Source: Taklimakanibacter sp049323275
GTDB lineage: Bacteria; Pseudomonadota; Alphaproteobacteria; Rhizobiales; Aestuariivirgaceae
Assembly: GCA_049323275.1 (NCBI GenBank)
Contig: JBMOOM010000089.1
Coordinates: 124,001 to 188,000 of the forward strand
Length of the DNA: 64,000 nucleotides
Direction: 5' to 3'
Positions 62,511 through 64,000 of the stretch are shown one piece after another. Position 1 is the first letter of the stretch, and each line of letters begins with the position of its first letter. The position numbers and the translations under genes are program-made. Below the pieces are notes generated by a model, which searched no databases, was not told where the DNA came from, and saw only the letters and a list, made by a program, of their open reading frames with translations.

Positions 62511-63401
62511 ATGAATCCGAAAGTCATCATCACCTGCGCCGTGACCGGTGCGGGCGACACGGTCGGCAAGCACCCGGCCATTCCGGTAACCCCCGAGCAG
62601 ATCGCCAATGCGGCACTCGAGGCGGCCGACGCCGGCGCCGCCGTGGTCCACTGCCATGTGCGCAATCCGAAGACCGGCAAGGGCGCCCGCAATGTCGAAT
62701 ATTATGCCGAGGTCGTCGACCGCATCCGCGCCAAGAACAAGACCGTCATCATCAACCTCACCGCCGGCATGGGCGGCGATGTCGAGATCGGCCCCGGCGA
62801 GACGCCGCGCCAGTTCAACGAGGCCAATACCGATCTCGTCGGTCCCGTCGAGCGCCTCCTCCATGTGAAGGAGCTCCGCCCCGAGATCTGCACGCTCGAT
62901 TGCGGCACGCTCAATTTCGGCGACGGCAACACCATCGTCGTGCAGACGCCGACGCAGCTGCGCGAGCAGGCGAAACTCATCCAGTCCTACGGTGTCAAGC
63001 CCGAGATGGAGATCTTCGATTCCGGCAATCTGTGGTTCGCCAAGCAGCTCGTCGCCGAGGGCCTCGTCGACGATCCGCCGCTCTTCCAGCTCTGCCTCGG
63101 CATTCCGTGGGGCGCTCCTGTCAACACCCAGACCATGGCCTATCAGGTCGGCGAGCTGCCTAAGAACGCCATCTGGGCCGCTTTCGGCATCGGCCGCAAC
63201 CAGTTCCCGATGGTGGCGCAGGCGGTCCTGCTCGGCGGCCATGTGCGCGTCGGCCTCGAGGACAATCTCTATCTCGAAAAGGGCGTCTATGCCTCGAACG
63301 GCACGCTGACCGAGCGCGCCGTGAAGATCATCGAGATTCTCGGCTCCAAGGTCGCGAGCCCCGACGAAGCGCGCGACATCCTGAAATTGAAGAAGCGCTG
63401 A
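62511..63401 (+). CDS. cdhC: BKACE-type 3-dehydrocarnitine cleavage enzyme
   Basis: 296 residues from the ATG at 62511, GGGAGGA upstream. VIITCAVTGAGDTVGKHPAIPVTPEQIANAALEAADAGAAVVHCHVR is the BKACE (DUF849) metal-site block. Next to carnitine dehydrogenase this subfamily cleaves 3-dehydrocarnitine with acetyl-CoA, giving betainyl-CoA and acetoacetate. Confidence 0.9.
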   Translation: MNPKVIITCAVTGAGDTVGKHPAIPVTPEQIANAALEAADAGAAVVHCHVRNPKTGKGARNVEYYAEVVDRIRAKNKTVIINLTAGMGGDVEIGPGETPRQFNEANTDLVGPVERLLHVKELRPEICTLDCGTLNFGDGNTIVVQTPTQLREQAKLIQSYGVKPEMEIFDSGNLWFAKQLVAEGLVDDPPLFQLCLGIPWGAPVNTQTMAYQVGELPKNAIWAAFGIGRNQFPMVAQAVLLGGHVRVGLEDNLYLEKGVYASNGTLTERAVKIIEILGSKVASPDEARDILKLKKR

Positions 63402-63426
63402 AAGCCACAGCCCTCTCTCGACCTTC

Positions 63427-63471
63427 CCTTCTCCCGCTTGCGGGAGAAGGTGGCCGAAGGCCGGATGAGGG
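63427..63471. repeat. Intergenic hairpin repeat of rhizobial type
   Basis: CCTTCTCCCGC-TT-GCGGGAGAAGG, an 11-bp perfect stem, then TGGCCGAAGGCCGGATGAGGG. This element is very common between genes in Hyphomicrobiales genomes. It sits in the gap before carnitine dehydrogenase and may serve in mRNA processing. Confidence 0.8.
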
Positions 63472-63501
63472 TGTCTTCCAAAAATCAGAGAGGAAACATC
63501 C

Positions 63502-64000
63502 ATGTCCATCAAGACCGTCGGCATTGCGGGAACGGGCCTCATCGGCGCCGGCTGGGCGGCGCGCCTGCTCATCCGTGGCTATGATGTCATCGCCTATGAC
63601 GTCGTGCCGGAAGCCGAAGCCAAGCTCAGGGCCGCCATCGACGTCGCCTGGCCGTCGATGATCCGCCTCCTCAACACCCCCAAGGTGAAGCAGGGCAAGC
63701 TCAGCTTCACCACTGATCTCAAGGAGATGGCGTCAAATGCTGACTTCATCCATGAAGCCGCGCCGGAGCGCGAGGCGCTCAAGATCAAGCTCTTCAAGGA
63801 TCTCGACAGCTATTCGCGGCCGGATGTGATCATCGCCTCCTCCTCCTCGGGCTTCCTGCCCTCCAGGCTCCAGTCAGAATGCGCCCATCCGGAGCGCGTC
63901 ATCATCGCCCATCCCTTCAACCCGGTCTATCTGCTGCCGCTCGTCGAGACGGTGCCGGGCGACAGGACATCGAGCGAAGCGATGGACCGTGCCGGCAGAT
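63502..64000 (+). CDS. L-carnitine dehydrogenase (3-hydroxyacyl-CoA dehydrogenase family), N-terminal part
   Basis: Cut by the window edge after 166 codons. VGIAGTGLIGAGWAARLLIRGYDVIAYDV is the NAD-binding fold (GxGxxG), SSSSGFLPSRLQ and IAHPFNPVYLLPLVETVPG are catalytic blocks of the carnitine dehydrogenase branch. AGAGAGGAAAC precedes the ATG. Oxidises carnitine to 3-dehydrocarnitine, the substrate of the preceding enzyme. Confidence 0.88.
   Translation, partial: MSIKTVGIAGTGLIGAGWAARLLIRGYDVIAYDVVPEAEAKLRAAIDVAWPSMIRLLNTPKVKQGKLSFTTDLKEMASNADFIHEAAPEREALKIKLFKDLDSYSRPDVIIASSSSGFLPSRLQSECAHPERVIIAHPFNPVYLLPLVETVPGDRTSSEAMDRAGR

Overview
The window is a GC-rich chromosomal segment of an alphaproteobacterium. 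A Hyphomicrobiales (Rhizobiales)-type host is suggested by tandem Omp25/Omp31-like barrels, DUF2585 and DUF4864 proteins, a CoxL-type hydroxylase cluster, carnitine and ectoine catabolic genes, and many peptide-ABC and MFS genes. Genus cannot be fixed from the sequence.

Layout. 1-675: end of a MATE efflux gene. 725-810: tRNA-Leu(UAA). 795-17316: an integrated element of about 16.5 kb, bounded by 16-bp direct repeats of the tRNA 3' end. Its right side holds a tyrosine integrase, an AlpA-like regulator, an unknown 169-aa protein and a VapE-type helicase, joined by ATGA overlaps, then an iteron-rich probable replication origin. Its centre is a tightly coupled seven-gene operon running from a terminase small subunit through small unknown proteins (one only 31 aa and proline-rich) to two very large internal-virion/ejection-like proteins (885 aa with a lytic transglycosylase domain, and 1233 aa). 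Its left end carries defence cargo: a BglII-type endonuclease, an MT-A70 adenine methyltransferase and a TIR-like effector. I see no large terminase, portal, capsid or tail gene. With TerS, VapE, AlpA, integrase and origin present, this looks more like a phage satellite that brings its own ejection-type proteins than an ordinary prophage. This is the most interesting object in the window.

17370-21186: four tandem paralogous outer-membrane barrels, at least three followed by a terminator-like hairpin. 21346-28855: housekeeping and small-molecule genes (xanthine phosphoribosyltransferase, metallophosphoesterase plus glycosyltransferase, CinA-like protein, methionine aminopeptidase, RadC, YjhX-like protein, CurA-like reductase, LysR). 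28822-33122: two MFS exporters with HxlR and TetR regulators and a DUF1348 protein. 33224-41929: a GntR-linked system (M24 peptidase, class V aminotransferase, complete peptide-type ABC importer), tied together by shared operator half-sites. 42000-45617: a CorC remnant, DUF2076, Bax-inhibitor-1 protein, ECF sigma/anti-sigma pair and a heme-binding barrel protein. 45681-47759: a DHA2 exporter divergent from a class TetR repressor, with two near-canonical tet operators between them. 47768-50123: ectoine-hydrolase-like DoeA with an M20 deacetylase. 50135-58749: a form II CoxSLM-type molybdenum hydroxylase with CoxD/CoxE, two XdhC-type chaperones and a MoeA-like/MobA-like fusion. 58976-60532: small secreted and membrane proteins. 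60518-64000: carnitine catabolism (CdhR-type regulator, proline dehydrogenase, dehydrocarnitine cleavage enzyme, partial carnitine dehydrogenase).

All family assignments come from reading motifs in the translations; no database search was run.
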